Assembly (NCBI GenBank): GCA_034008185.1
Contig: CM067081.1
Span: 28,208,806 to 28,272,805, forward strand
Direction: 5' to 3'
DNA: 64,000 nt
Source: Gorsachius magnificus
Lineage: Eukaryota > Chordata > Aves > Pelecaniformes > Ardeidae
Shown: piece after piece, positions 13,601 through 28,663 of the stretch
Position numbering within the stretch: position 1 is the first letter of the stretch
Layout: every line of letters begins with the position of its first letter
Made by a program: the position numbers and the translations under genes
The notes under the pieces: model-generated
Databases searched by the model: none
Told to the model about the DNA's origin: nothing
What the model saw: the letters and a program-made list of their open reading frames with translations, nothing else

Positions 13601-15141
13601 GATGGCTTTTATTATCAGTAACAAACAACCTTTTTTCATCCCGCAGCACTGTTTTCCTAGAAAACAAGAACTGATGTATGAAATGTGAACATCATATTAT
13701 TATATTTAAGATTTAACTATCCAATTAATAACTTAGTGATATTGCTTATATCAGTAACCTTTGGTCTGTGTTTTATGGGAACATACAGGTTTGTGTTAAA
13801 AACAGTTGATCCATGATGTGTGTTTACTGTGTGGGGGAGTCCTGTCTCCCTCCTTGTCTGTCTGCAAATAAGTAAGCAAGTTAGTCTGAAGCAGATTTCC
13901 CTGAAATATTTTGCCTGAAATTCTTATTAATAAGCCTGTACTCTTACTAAATCTAAATGTCATTAACTGTGTTAAATTGTTAAAGCCCACTCCCTCTTCG
14001 CCTCTTTCTCTGCCTCTTTGCCGGTTGAGGCTCTGCGGGTGCTAACTCAGAAAACCAGGACCTGCCTGGGAAGTGGGAACTGTTATGAGACCAACTCGAG
14101 GATTTGGGGGAGTTTTAGTAGTTAAGCAGCCGAATTTTTGGTAAAAAAAGATTATTCAGCTCTATAGAAATGTACTGAAAAGACAAATGAAACTTTAGAA
14201 ATTGTTCTATGTTTTAAATCAATCCTTTAGAAAAGTTAATGAAGGATCAGGAAAAATGTTTTTCCTGAATGTATATTTTAGTAAATTTAGTTCTTGCTTC
14301 TTTATCTACACCTCAACATGATACAGAACCATGTTATAACTATGTATTTACTTCAGTTTTTAAAGATAAAGACAGAAAAGAGCTTATTAAAACGTTGCAA
14401 GAGTGTCAAACTGAAATGTGTAGAATTTAACCTACTTTACATCCTGCTAATATCAAGTATTCTAAATTTTCTAATGCACTTGTACTTCCAGAGGAAGTGA
14501 AAAATGATCAGAGTAAGCTAAGAATTGAAAAGAAAAAGAAAAAAAAACAGCTAATCTTTATTAATTTGAAAAGTGAAAAAGTTAACAGCTACATACTTAA
14601 AAATTCGTATTTCCTCTACATTGATACCAGAATGTCTAATAACAAAGCAAAATGAGACAATACTGCCACTAATTATGACCTCACCCCGCTACTGTGTTTG
14701 AGCTTATACAGCTACAGCTTAAGTGACATGGGCCAGTTAGTATGGTGCAAGATGAGACAGAGATAAAAATTACTAGTATAAGTATTTAAATTGCACTGAT
14801 TAAACTTACTATGAAACCAGAGGATATTGATTCAGTCTATTAATCCCCTAATCCCCCCTCCCTTCTTTATTTCACATACATGGGAAAAATACTAAGTATT
14901 TTAGTAAGCACTCTTTCACATATGTGCAAATATATGCATAAGATGTAAACAGAACCAAAGCTAAAACAAAGCCAACTGATGAGTGGGGTTTTGCTGTGAT
15001 TTCTCTGTTAAAAACTCTCATTTGATATGAGACAGAACATGCATTTTTCAGTTGATGGCAAAGATTACTGTCCACTAATTATTATAGACTGCTACCTAAT
15101 AGCATTGTTGCACCAGGGTTTGGCAAATTACTCAGAACGAC

Positions 15142-15153
15142 TTATTATTATTA

Positions 15154-15191
<38 letters not shown>

Positions 15192-15197
15192 TTATTA
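15142..15197 (+). repeat. (TTA)n microsatellite
   Basis: About 18 units of TTA/ATT with one G interruption near 15156, ending in TTTTATTACAG. Confidence 0.95.
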
Positions 15198-17429
15198 CAG
15201 GTGGAATAACTTCTTCTTGTGAATCATATACAGAATTAAGGATTTCCCTTATACATGCTTGAATGAAACTGCAGTTGAATCAGATAACATTTTTCTTTGG
15301 TTCAGGAAAATGGGAAACTATTTCTGATTACTCATTGTGTGCTTAGAATCTATCAAGATGAAATTGTAAGTGACAGCCTTCATAAACACAAACCCTCCCT
15401 TAGTTGAGATAATATTATACAGAAGACAATTAGACAACGAAATGTTTGTGCCCAGTGCAGACTGGTTGCGCGACTGCAGGGAATCTCTCTTGTCTGCTGC
15501 TACTTGTAGCCCAGGCAACAGTCGGTGTCAGAAACAGGCACCAGAAGCATCTCCAACGTGTCTTTGCTTATAATCAAACAGCATCAATGGTGCAAAATGA
15601 ACAGGGAAAAAAATGGTACCTTGGGTCTTCTGTTACATGTGCTATGCTAAAAAAATATTGCGGGTAAGCACACAAAATATACATGCTGGCAGATACTCTG
15701 GTTCTACCACCTAACTCAGAACAGGTATTATCCACAGTCTTGCCAGACATTATTCTGCAGTGTAAACTTGAAACTATAAATCTCTTTCAACTTCCTTAGT
15801 TATTAGTCAAATAAGCTAAATGGTTTTATCAGGGAAATTTCTTCCTTGGTAATACATAGTAGGTTCCCTCTGACATGACTCCATGGACTGAGAACTGATA
15901 CCACTGAGATGCCTTTTCACAGTACATGAATGAGGATCACAGTATTATGGCAAGTGCGAAATGAATGGAAATGCAGAAGATAAGCACCTTTCACTGTGGA
16001 GAACCTCAAATCCAGTTGCCATAACTTTTGGATTTTGTGGAGAAGGTCCACTTCAGGGGCAACCTGGTAACCTTGAACAATGCAGAAGGCTCTGAGAATG
16101 AATGTGCTTTCTTTATTTCCATAGATGATAATACAGAGGTGGTACCAGTGGCTTGCAGATCACTACACCAAGCATTGCTTAATCACTTCACTTTTAAGAG
16201 ACTTTCTCTGTTTGTTACAAGGTGTTTCTAGACCTATATTTGATCAAACACTATGTCATTTTGTAGCTCCTCAAGAACTCCCAGCTTGACAATTTTCTTG
16301 TCTCATGTTTTTCAACTTTCCTTTCTTTACACAATTAAAATTCTTCACCATCCACTTGTCTGCTTCTCCTAGAAGTGCCCTCAATCTGCCATTCCTACCC
16401 AATCTTATGTCTTTGAGATTAATCCAAGTTATATTACCCAAAGCCTACTCCAGTCCTTTACAAGGTTTAGTTCTAATGTGTTTCATACTCACTTGCTTAT
16501 TAATACCAAGAGGAATTAGTGCTAATAATTGTTAGTGTTATTTTCAACTTGAAAGAAAAAAAGTAATCTTTAACTCCTGAGCAATTAATTGTAAAAGCAG
16601 CATAAAAGGACACATGTTCCTACTTTACTTGTCCTCATACTGCTGGACTTAGACTGGATGTTCTGAACAACCAGACCTGATTACTTACTCATGGAGCTCT
16701 GACCTCAGCCCCAGCATAGCACAACAGTGTCCTTCAGTAATAGCATGAATAAATGTTGAGATGTTAGGGATGGGTGGTGAGATAAGAAGGGAAGATAATG
16801 TATCCTTAGCTGTTTTGCTGTTTTATTGGGGGCATTTGGGTTGGAATTTTTTTGTTATTATTATTTTGCAGGATAGCAGGCAAGTTAAGAGAAAGACAGA
16901 TAACAACTAGAACTGATAGCATCACAAAACCACAAATCCATGTTTGCTCCTGCCATAATAGAAAACTCTTTGCTGTAGAACTGACTCCTTGTGGTTGAGA
17001 CACACAGGGCAGAGGAATTAGACATATCACCCCAAACCAGTATTTTTAAACAGATTAAATCCAAGATAATATATTAATGGACTAGTTAAAATCTAGCCCA
17101 CACTTTTTTCCTGCCTTTTTTAAAATAAGATTTATAAGGTGCCTCTGCTGCTTGCCATCAAGTTTTCCTTGAATAGTTGTAGTGTAAGGGTATATGAAAT
17201 ATGAGAGCATCCAGTTCTTTTAATTATTTGGTTAAGGTTAATTAGTATAACAGAAATAGAAAACAACATGAAAAGTGATAAATTCAACACAGAAACCAGG
17301 GTATAATAGAGACAATGGTGAAGACCAAGACTCTATAGCATCTGACAAATGGACTATTAAAAGACTGGCTGCAACTGTCTCGAGGAGGGTCAACCTCAAC
17401 TTCGTAACTGATTATAAGGAAGGCAAAAC

Positions 17430-17540
17430 ACCGTTATCATGAGTATTATGGGATGTTTGAAGGGGGTCATGGGACTCATGGGAAGTTCAAAGTTATTATG
17501 GGTCTTGTGGGATGACATAAAATTTATTATGGGATGTACA
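17430..17540 (+). repeat. locally repetitive TTATGGGATG stretch
   Basis: Imperfect short repeats lie within 100 bases: ATTATGGGATGT occurs twice (about 17445 and 17526), with related TCATGGGACTCATGGGAAG and TTATTATGGGTCTTGTGGG between them. It is not a clean tandem array and its origin is unclear. Confidence 0.5.
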
Positions 17541-19567
17541 GAGGAAGGGTAAAGGGTGGGGAAGGATCAGGGGTGAACAAGCATGGCAAAACGGAGAGGA
17601 GAAGGCAATCAAGGGGCTGGTCTTGAGTAAGCAGGGCTTGTGCGTATGCTTGTGCCTGGAGGCCGCTGGATTCAGTGGCTCCTGTAACATCCTTAATACA
17701 AGAAATAGAAAGACCTGTCTGATCTATTTTCATCATGAGCCATATGCACCAGGACAGGCAGAATTCAAACATTCGTTATGCCTGAGGTAAGTTTCTTGAC
17801 CTTGGAGCTGTACCTACCAGCATTCTGTTGTAATAATCAGAAATAGAAGGACTGATCAGTTACAGTGGCTACTATTTGCTCCAGCATCTAGTAGGGAATA
17901 CATTTAGGATAACAGCAAAAGAATCTAATAAAACTTGATTTTGCTTCAGGGAGACTCAAACGGTAGGGATATTGGGAAATATTTATAGAAATTAAAAATG
18001 TATGTAAAATGTAAAAGATCCACTGGTTTGGAATTGTTGCACTAAATCAGTATTGCTTTAATGTTCACTATTACAAAGAATCAATGAAGTGTAATCAGCT
18101 GTATTACTGCAATTTAATTAGGCACAGGAATCAGATGCAACTATAAAAAACATTTCACCCTACAGATGTCTCTCGCTGTCTCTATTTCAAATTAAGAAAA
18201 TTCAAGCTTTGTATTTAGGTTTAAAAAATAAAACTGTGAGAGGTTAGAATTTTATTTCAGTGCATGAATCCTTTGTGAAACAGAAGTCCAAGCTAGAATT
18301 TCTTAAATGACTGTGGGACAGCATTGGTATTTCAAGAAATAGAAATAGTAGTTGTTAAGAAAAGTCTGGAATAGTACCATCTGAAAATAATTTACAAAGA
18401 CAGTGAATATGTTGCCTAAAACATAATACTATCAAATAAAAAAGTATGCAATACATTTCCTGAAGGAAAAAATGCTTATTAGAAGACTTAAGAAGTCAGA
18501 GACCAATTGAGATATTTTTCCAGCAGTACTTCAGTAGGTCCCTACCTTCATGATAACTTCTTAGCATTACTAAACTATATTTCAGATGGACAACAGAATC
18601 ATTAGGTTTGGTTATTGTTCCTGCAAAACCTTTCTAGAATAACATAGTAAGGCATTTACAATTATATTTTGCAGAACAGAGACATAGCAGTGATAGACTA
18701 GTTCAACATAACACAGAAGTTTCTTAAGCATTTGCTGTATTTTATATGAACAAGTAACATTTAGTTATTTAATGGAATTTGTCTTGCTGCACTTCAACAG
18801 TTCAGCTGATTTTGGATGTACAGGTTGCACATGAGATGACAAAACACATACTGACATGATGATGAGCAGGGACCAAGTGAAGTTTTGGAAATATCAGGGG
18901 AACTGTCTTCCTAACTCATTTTTCTGTCTTGATTCTTTTGCTTTTCATGCACATAAGAACTTGAGTATTTTTTAAAGAAATGTGGACATCCTCTGATTCC
19001 AATTGAATATCTATATCAGTGAAGCAAACTCATGAATTTTTAAATGTCATGGAAACCAAGACCCAGGTATCTTCATTTTGTATTATTTATGAAAAAGAAT
19101 CTGAATGTCAAAGTTTTGGGGAGTCATGCACTGCTATTGATCTTATGTTTCAGTATCTATTTATAATAGCTATTTTTTGAAGAAACCTCTCTATAGAGGT
19201 AGCTGTAGTATTTTATAGATGTTTAAACACATAGCCTCCTTTTTCTGTCAGACACAACTAAAGCTAATTTGAAGTATGCTGTATATATTTCTCATTATTG
19301 AATACCTCTTCAGAGCACAACTACTGGAGACTATGTCTATGCAGGTGCAAAAGAAAAAAAAAAAAGGTTTCTTTGGATCTGTGCTATAACAGAACATTTT
19401 AAATTCTAATACTATCAAACTACAGCAGCTACTCAAATTCACCTAATTAAAAATATACAAAAAGAAGAGACCCTGTGGAACAAAAAACAATAAGCAGCAG
19501 TTTGTCTCAGTTAAAAGGATGTATTTCAGGCTATTATCTATCATGTTACTACTACTAAATATGCTTA

Positions 19568-20155
<588 letters not shown>

Positions 20156-23100
20156 CTACAGAGAATTAAGCTATGAATAGTTTACCAGGTAGTACACTTA
20201 CTGATGGATCTTTGCTTCTGACCAGAGTTGATGGAAACACTTTAAACATAACAATTCAATTAGCTAAGATAGCTTCTTTCCAGTTAATAAATTGCTATAA
20301 ACAGGGTGTGATTTTTCATAAAACCTGTTTGTACGTAAACAGCCCATGGGCGACGATTCGTTAGAGCAAATGATTAGACAAACAAGGGAGAGTCAGACAC
20401 AAATGCTCCTGTTGGGCCCCTTGAAGTGCCAGCTGTGAGCAAGATGGAAATGCTTTCTCATCTCTCTCTGGTTCAGCTCAGTTTTATAGGGAAGAGAGAG
20501 TCATGGGGGCATAATTGTGATTCTCTGAAGGAAGCAGCAAACAGGACACAGACAAGTTAGAGTTATAAAATAAAACAGGAAAGTAAATGAGAAAAAAAAG
20601 ATAAATTTTCTTAAAGAGAAGGTTGGAAATACAACTGTGTAGAGAAACAAAGATACCTGCTGCAGAGAGCTTAATGTCTTAAGGCACAGTTCTACATCCA
20701 CATGTATAGACAAGCACACTCTCTTTATAGGAGGAGAGTTGATAGAACAAGGGCCCCAAGAGAGCATTTTTAAAGCCTCTTCTGGTTTGCATTTCTGTAT
20801 TTTCAGTATTCTGGTGTGTTTTTATATTTTATCAGAAGACTGTAAGGTCTTTCATTTTAAGCTTGTTTCTTTATTTTACAGTACCAGACTCTAAAGTCTT
20901 TTCCAGATCAAGACAGCTCATTAGACTAGTATGATGAAGCCATGTAAGTGTAATTAGCCAATATCAATGAAGAAAATGGTACTGGCATCACCACTTATGG
21001 ACTTCCTTTGGTCCATAGTTCAATAACCAAGTACAAACTCAATCCACATCAGCAAGGTGTTCTGAGCGATGCTCCTTCAGGAGGAAGAAAAAGGGAAAAT
21101 ATTGGACTAGAAGTTATCTGAAGTCTAGGGAAATAAATGGCCACTGGAGAGAGGAAAAAATGTTTTATAGAAGTGTTATGATAGAAGAATGACCTCGCTG
21201 GAAAAAACACAAATACCTAAGAAAAGAAGTTAATAGGAAACAGGTAAAGCATGTGAGAGCAGTGTAAAAATGAGTTAAAATGAGCTATATTTAGAGCCTG
21301 GGAGTGAAAGAAGTGGAGCAAAAACCTAAATGCACAGAAATCAGGCAGAAATTCAGTGGAAAACTAGAAGGAAATTAAGCTGAAAAGACATGGTAGTCTG
21401 TGGATCTAAATCCATAAATAAAATCCATAGAACATGGATTTTTTTATCCCTCTTTCTAATGAAGACACTGTATTTTGTGTATTTTTTAGCTGTTCTGCAT
21501 GTAAAACAGCTCATGTTTGTTCAATGGGACTGTGTCCATGTATAAGAGCCGCTCTGTGTGTGGGCTGTAAAATGGGGGCCTGAAACACTAATTAGCTGAA
21601 TGAGAGAATTACTTTGGGAGGTGGCCACTTATTCACATAAAATGGGGTGAAAAGTCAAGATTGTATTCACACATCCCTAGGGAAACAACCCCTGCCTGGC
21701 CATAGCGCATTGCTGACCTCGAGAAGCCGTGCCGGTTTCTGAGAAGGTATGTGGAGTCAACGGGCAGAAATCCCTTTTCTCCCTTCCCACGCACTCAAAC
21801 ATGCACACTCAGCTTGGCACTGGGTAAGGCTGGCATGGAGTCCATTTCAGAGCAGGGCTGTGGGATGCTGGAATTAGCCCACCCACCCTCACGACCCCAC
21901 GCAGAGGGAGCAGCCGTCCTTACAGTCCTCCCCACGGGCTTATGAGAGATGTTTGCAACCAGTGGTCATGAGCTGAGCAGCTTCTGAGCAAGTTCTCTTC
22001 CACTTCCCTCTTCTTTATTCTGAGGTACAAATGAAATAGTGTCGTGTGCGCAGGCATACACAGCCATATGGGTTTAAAATTACTCAGCAGGTAGGGAACC
22101 CAGCTGAGAATATACTGAAGGTACATATGGATGGGGGAGGTGCTTGGGTACAAGAACAAGCAGAAGGTCTGTGTGCTGTGCCTGATCTCAGCTGCAGTCA
22201 GGACAAGAAACACAGCCTGAGCATGTGTCTTCTCAGAGGACTCTCTGGCTATGTCCACACTGCTCTGTCAGGTCTCTCGCAATGCTGGAAACTGCCAGGG
22301 CGCCTCTGGTCATCTGTCACCTCCAGCCTGAACGCAGAGCAGAGCCCTCTTGGGGATGCCTGCATGCCCAGATTGCTTCATTATTCCTATCCAGTGTGGA
22401 CTGGGACATGCAATCCATACCTGTTTTCTCACCATTCTATGGTGTTAGTGGGGAAAATAAGACCCGTTTCCAACCCCAAACCTCATTGGTTATTGTAGTC
22501 TTAGATTTGTCTTCTCGTTTACTTATGAATTATATAGGAAAAAAAAAGAGAGCACACCTGTGCACACACAGTTTTCCTGCTCTCCAAATTGCAACTGTGG
22601 CCACTGCTTTTGAGGCTAGAAAGAGATTAAAATGGCACTAGAGGCTCAAACTTTGCATTAGCAGAAGTGAGCTTTTGGGCTGTCATAGGTCTGAAAAAGT
22701 TTTACCGGGAGGGATGTGTTGTGCTCTGACAGCATCCACCACAACTAGTGAGACTCTCCCTTGGCCCCGGGGTTAGGGTTCCAGGGAGCAGAGGAGAGAG
22801 CTGAAAGGGCAGAAGACTCAAGGACACAAAGCTGTAACTCCAGACTCACCAACTGCTCAGAGTATTCCTCTGTCACTTAGCATGTTATTATCTTTGTACT
22901 TTCTGTCCGTAGTAAACTAATATTTGCTTCAAGCCCTGTCAGAACTGAAGGCTATCTTAACATGTCCTTATTCACAATCTTCTTTAAAAAAATTAACAGT
23001 GACACAGCTTCAAATAACATGGCATTACAGTGATTGGCTTGTACATAGGGTCCATTAAGTCAAAAGATACTTCTTTTTCTCACAGCTTTATCAAAACCTT

Positions 23101-26100
23101 TCATCTTTAGGTAACTCAGCTATAAGGCTAATGCACACATTTTGGAATGCATACCGTCAGAATTTAACCAAATAATAGAACTGTGTATTAAATAATTTCA
23201 GCCTTAACTTACAGAAACATTTACACTTAAAGGGCAAACCCTAAGACTGCAACTTTAATTACATCATGAGTTTAACCCCTGACTCTTTACCTCCTATTTT
23301 AAGATTGCCTACTCATTTAAACCAAAGATATATAGAATGCCAAAGCAAGAAGGTCAAATTATTCCCTCACCTGCAGCACAATGAAGTACTTATCTTTTGA
23401 AGTTCTGAGTGCTCTCATGGCACTCAGAATATTTTAGCATTTAACTGTTGACCCAGAGTACTCGCACTGAAGTCACCAGACTTATGATGAATTTTACTTT
23501 CAAACTATTGAAAAATATCTGTCTTTAAAGAAGCCAAAACAAATAACCAGCACATGCTAATACTAGCCACACAATCTAACTCCTTGACAGAACACTCACA
23601 GAAAACATATGAATCTTCCCTAAATCCTGGAAGGATGGAAAGCTACTAGGTCTTACAGTCACTGACTGTGACTCCCCAAGGCTTAGCAGTGGTGTGAATA
23701 TATTACACACTTTGGAGTTAATAAGTCAAGAGTGAGGCTGCTTAACCTTAGAAATGTCAAATGATTTTTACCTTCTTATATTTTGTTGAAAATTTTCTAC
23801 TTCTACACTATTTATAGGGCTGAGCAAAGCAGTTTGGTGATTGTGTATACTTGTATGAGTATCTGTATGGGGATGAGTAGGCAAAAAGAAAACAAAACAG
23901 AAAAGAAGAAAGCATAGCTCAAAGTCTGTACACTTCAGTGCTCAAGGACATGAGATTTTTTTGTTGCATTCCTTTTCCCTGCGCTTACTGTAAGTGGGAA
24001 TGAGTCAGTCTGACTTATATATCTAACATTTTTTTTTCTATATCAAGTGGAACAGCCCTCTTCAATATGTTTAAGTTCCTTGTATGGTCTATGTGAAGAG
24101 AAGACCCTTTGCTATGATGGAAAGAGAAATCTAGGCTAAATTGATGCCAGTTAGGTCTGAGACATTTTCTGTCCCTATGACATCAAGGTAAAGAGATCGA
24201 TTGTTGATGATCCGTTAGATATCCAGGAATCAGAAAAAGATAACAGTCAGTTTGGAAAAGGAAGAACTGATAACCCAGGTGTGTCCATGTCTCCATCTAG
24301 ATGTCTCATAGTGGCTCTCATTACTGCAATATCTTAACAAAGAGACTGAAAATTGCAGTGCCCATTTACCTACTGTTTAAGTGCAAGAGCTCAGAATTTA
24401 CGTAAAGCAACTTGTTTCTTTTGATAGCTTGCTTAGTTCTTGCCTTTGTTTATTTATTTACAATTATTTTGCCTTTTGCTTGTGAAGGAGAGCAAATCCT
24501 GCAATGGCTGCAAATAGCTAGGTGAATAAATTTATGAGTCATCTCAATCATGACAGCATGATTGGAGGAAAAACCTAAAACAAAGAAAAAAAGGAGGATA
24601 TAGGACAGATAAAGACAAGGTAAATACATATGCCATCTCATGCAGTACCACATTATATAAGAAAATTAATATTATAAAGGTGTGCCATCAAGCTCACCAG
24701 TTTCATCAGCACTATTGCTGTATAGCTATCATCAGCCAAACACCTTGAAAATGCTGAACTCTACATTTCAGTACAGCCCACAGCATACAAGTCATCCCTA
24801 TGCATATACAGTTTTCTGATTTACATTCTGGTTTGTTGAGTTCTTCTCTTCTTTGGTTTCATATTATTGTACCAGTTGAAGTACATCCTGGATATGATGA
24901 TGGAAACAGTTCCACTAGGAAGGATTCAAAACACCTTCCTACCCCCAACTCCCTTCACATGCACTGAGTCACTGATAAACTACCAGACAACTTAAATAAC
25001 TTGAAGATATAACTTCAAAATAACTTGAATTCAGTTGTCACACCACTACAGAGGGCTGTACGCAATCTATCCCGAAAGTCGTGCTGAAACTATCCTCACA
25101 AGACTGCACAAACTGCAGGGCTGCAATGGTAGCCCCAGATTTGACCAAAAGTCCTTTTCCCTGTCCCAGGGTGCTCGCTGTACATTGCACAGCTGGTGTG
25201 TTGCTTGGCCTTTGAACATGTAAGGCGGGCAAGTGGATGGAAGGTGCCAAGCCAAACCCAGGGACAGCATCATTTCAGAGCAGTGTGTGTGACACCAGCC
25301 ATGCAACACCCATCTGGTGTATTGTCATCTTCTGCTTTCCATAGGCAGCTTCCCTGGCCTCCCTGGAAAGAGTTCAACTTGTTTACTGTCCTTGGACTCA
25401 TTACATTTCCTAAAGGTAAGTACCACACTCTTAATGTGCTACTGAGGCATTTTCTTTTCTTTTATAAAATTCTGCCTCCACATCTATTCTTTTTTGTAGG
25501 GAACAGAAGTATCCACAAACCTCACCCTTGCTCTAAGGCACTGTAAGTTAACTGACAACAGCCTGGGAACTAAATGTAAATGTATGAATGTGCAATGAAA
25601 TTCTTTAGAGTTATTGTAACTTCTTAAGAATGCACTTTGAATACTAATTAAACATCTGAAATGCTGCCTGTTTAAGTCCAGCAGATAAGATTTCATTACA
25701 AATCGTGTCCTTTAACATTTTCACACCCAGTTCAGCTCAATGCTCTCAAGTTGTTTAATGCTCATCTTCCAGATTTTTTGTCTCTGGAATCTAACCACAA
25801 GCAACAGAGATGATAGAAACATGGCAGTACATATTTGACGTTACGTGATTTATATTTTGGGGTCTTAACTAAAATATTAAATTTTAAATAAAGTGTGCTT
25901 AAAAATTAAAATATTGTTTCTTATATAAAATATATTAAGAACTCAAAATTCTAAATGCTAGACACATAAGGCCATAAAAGCTCCCTCTTGTGCTAAATTA
26001 TAGGATGTGGTTCACAGCAGAATGAAAGGACTGACTAGCTAAAATGAAATGCTAACCACAAGCTGAGACTTTGTGGTAGGAGGGTTTTGTTAGGATGCAG

Positions 26101-27049
26101 ATTTGAGATGGAAGCATCTTCTGTCAAATTCCAAATGATATTATGAATGGAAAAAGTAGATTCTTGAGGGTAAGAAAACACATAAATGTTACTTCAGGCA
26201 GTAACAGCTGGACAACTTATCCAGACCTCAGGACATGGGTTTTGTTACCAGTTCTGCCAGTAACTCTAGGTTGCCTACTCAGACCAACTCAGCTGGGTAC
26301 AATTTTTTGAGCAAATGTTTTATCAATGCAGGATATAATTTCAGTTATTAATTAATGTCAGAAAGATATAGAAAAAACAATATTTTAAAAATCAGATATT
26401 TGTGTGGACATTTTTGAACAAAAGATTCTGGATTTTTTTTTTTATTTTAATTTTGAAACTTTATTCCAAAATTTGCCTATAATATAAAAATGAAAAGGAC
26501 CAATTCCAACAGCATTTTGTTTCAGATCAAATTATTGTAACTATAGTACTTTATCATTACAATTCTACCTATTAATTTTATAAAAATTTAGGTAAGGTAA
26601 ACACTCCCCTTAGCATACAGCCCCAAAGAATTTATTCAGCAGACACAAGACATATGCTGAACTAGCTCAAAACTTGATGGCTATGCTAATACTAACGCTA
26701 ACCCACAGCTAACCATAGCTCATGACTCCTAACCTGCACTCCTGGGATACCAGATGGATATTTTTCAAAAGAACTGGCCAATTTTGGCCATTTTTCCAGG
26801 GTTTGTGAGAAGAAGGTATGAACAGTTAATGCTCAATGTGTTCCTTTTAGGAGTCTCCTTTTTGTCTATCTCCTATTGGTAGAGCAGGGAGCTGCTATTT
26901 TTGCCTCCTTGCAAGCCCTTCTCAGTTTATATCACATGGACCATAAACATTTCCAAGGATCAGGCCTAAATGTCCTTATTTGCTGGTAATACGCATTACT
27001 GTTAGCAAAGGATAACTTCCCTCCATTTATTTTGCTGAAAATTTACTTT

Positions 27050-27782
27050 CACAGAATCACAGTATCAGAAAATGGCAGGGGTTGGAAGGGACCTTGGGAG
27101 ATCATCCAGCCCAACCCCCCTGCTAAAGCAGGGTCACCCAGAGCAGGCTGCACGGGACATTGTCCAGGCTTTTTAATATCCCCAAAGAAGGACACTCCAC
27201 AACCCCTCTGGGCAGCCTGTTCCAGTGCTCCATCACCCTCAAGGTAAAAAAGTTCTTTCTCATATTCAACTGAAACCTCTTATGATCCTGTTTGTGCCCA
27301 TTGCCCCTTGTCCTGTCATTGGGCACCACTGAGAAGAGTCTGGCTCCGTCCTCATGACATCCACCCTTGAGATATTTGTACATGCTGATTAGGTCCCCTC
27401 TCAGTCTTCTCTTCTTCAGGCTGAACAAGCCCAACTCTCTCAGCCTTTCCTCGTAGGGGAGATGCTCCAGTCCCTTTATCATCCTGGTTGCCTTCCTCTG
27501 GACTCTCTCTAGGAGTTTCTCATCTTTCTTGAACCAGGGAGCCCAGAAACTGGACACAGTACTCCAGGTGGGGTCTCACCAGGGCAGAGTAGAGGGGGAG
27601 GATAACCTCCCTCAACCTGCTGGCCACACTCCTCTTAATGCACCCCAGGATACCATTGGCCTTCTTGGCAACAAGGGCACACTGCTGGCTCATGGTCAGC
27701 TTGTCATCCACCAGGATTCTCAGGTCCCTCTCGGTAGAGCTGCTTTCCAGCAGGTCAGCCCCCAGCCTGTATTGGTGCATGG
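27050..27782 (-). mobile_element. CR1 LINE fragment with C-terminal reverse-transcriptase ORF2
   Basis: The left end is the CR1 3' tail (CACAGAATCACAGTATC, then GTTGGAAGGGACCTTGGG). Reading the minus strand from 27780 gives [40 protein letters not shown] and [13 protein letters not shown]. After a frameshift near 27545 the reading continues with [38 protein letters not shown] and the tail [14 protein letters not shown]. These are conserved positions of the C-terminal part of CR1 ORF2. The copy is 5'-truncated and non-functional. Confidence 0.92.
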
Positions 27783-28309
27783 GTTTTGTGTATATGGGAA
27801 TTTTGCAAAGTTAAATTTACAAGTTTGAGTTATTTTCACTATTTTTTTCCAAGAACAAGCCGAGTTTTCAAAACCTCAGAGATTTTTATCTTTTTTTATC
27901 AGTTACACTTAATCTACCCTAAGATGTGAGCCAATGGTTTTCTAATGCTTTTTCATGCTCATCCTATTACAGCTGAATCAATTTGTGTGTCACAATAGTC
28001 ACAGCATGGACTGATGACTTCCAGTCTCTGTGCCAGCCACATTGCACAAAAGACATTAATGTTATATAGTAAGAAAAAGAATTACAATAGCATTTAGCAA
28101 TTCTCTGAAACCAACATCACTTTTCTAAACAATGAGGATGGCTTGCATAACTGCATGATACAAATAACAGTATATACTTAACACATCTGCAGAACATTCG
28201 AGCCAAACAGTGTAAATGGATTCAGCAATAGAAGCACTGGATAGCAGAAAGGAACTTTCAGAAGGCCTTGTTTGCTCCCTTGAACTCAGAGTACACTAAC
28301 TACACCTAC

Positions 28310-28388
28310 GTCAATCCCCACATATATTTGACCAATCTGTTCTTAAAGCCTTGCAAGTGGTGGGTGGATACCCACCCCACAGGGACAG
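28310..28388 (-). mobile_element. possible old CR1 relic in opposite orientation
   Basis: CAATCTGTTCTTAAAGCCTT followed by GCAAGTGGTGGGTGGATACC resembles the reverse complement of the CR1 stretch that, in the copy at 46976, reads CTGTCTTTTAAATACCTCC then AGAGATGGGGATTCCACC. If so, the plus-strand copy at 28391 inserted into, or next to, an older minus-strand one. The similarity is weak. Confidence 0.3.
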
Positions 28389-28390
28389 CT

Positions 28391-28663
28391 GTGACAGGAC
28401 AAGGGGTAATGGTTTTAAACTAAAACAGGGTAGGTTTAGACTGGATATAAGGAGGAAATTCTTTACAATGAGGGTAGTGAAACACTGGAATGGGTTGCCC
28501 AGAGAGGTAGTGGAGGCCCCATCCCTGGAAACATTCAAGGCCAGGTTGGATGGGGCTCTGAGCAACCTGATCTAGTTAGTGCTCACTGCAGGGGGGTTGG
28601 ACTAGATGACTTCTAGGGGTCCCTTCCAACCCAAAACATTCTATGATTCTATGATTCTATGAT
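28391..28663 (+). mobile_element. CR1 LINE 3' fragment with octamer tail
   Basis: It begins at GTGACAGGACAAGGGGTAAT and reads, in frame, [20 protein letters not shown], then [14 protein letters not shown]. It ends with GGTCCCTTCCAACCC and three ATTCTATG octamers at about 28639-28662. The tail is well preserved, so this is a relatively young copy. The 80 bases before it (28320-28385) weakly resemble a CR1 in the opposite orientation. Confidence 0.92.

Noticed and set aside
22046..22641. Overlapping plus-strand frames of 150 and 138 codons
   Set aside because: No recognisable domain, no start or splice context, two frames open over the same GC-richer DNA. Best explained by composition.
27520..28575. 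Open frames on either strand of 27050-28663
   Set aside because: They are CR1 ORF2 remnants or their antisense shadows, not host genes.
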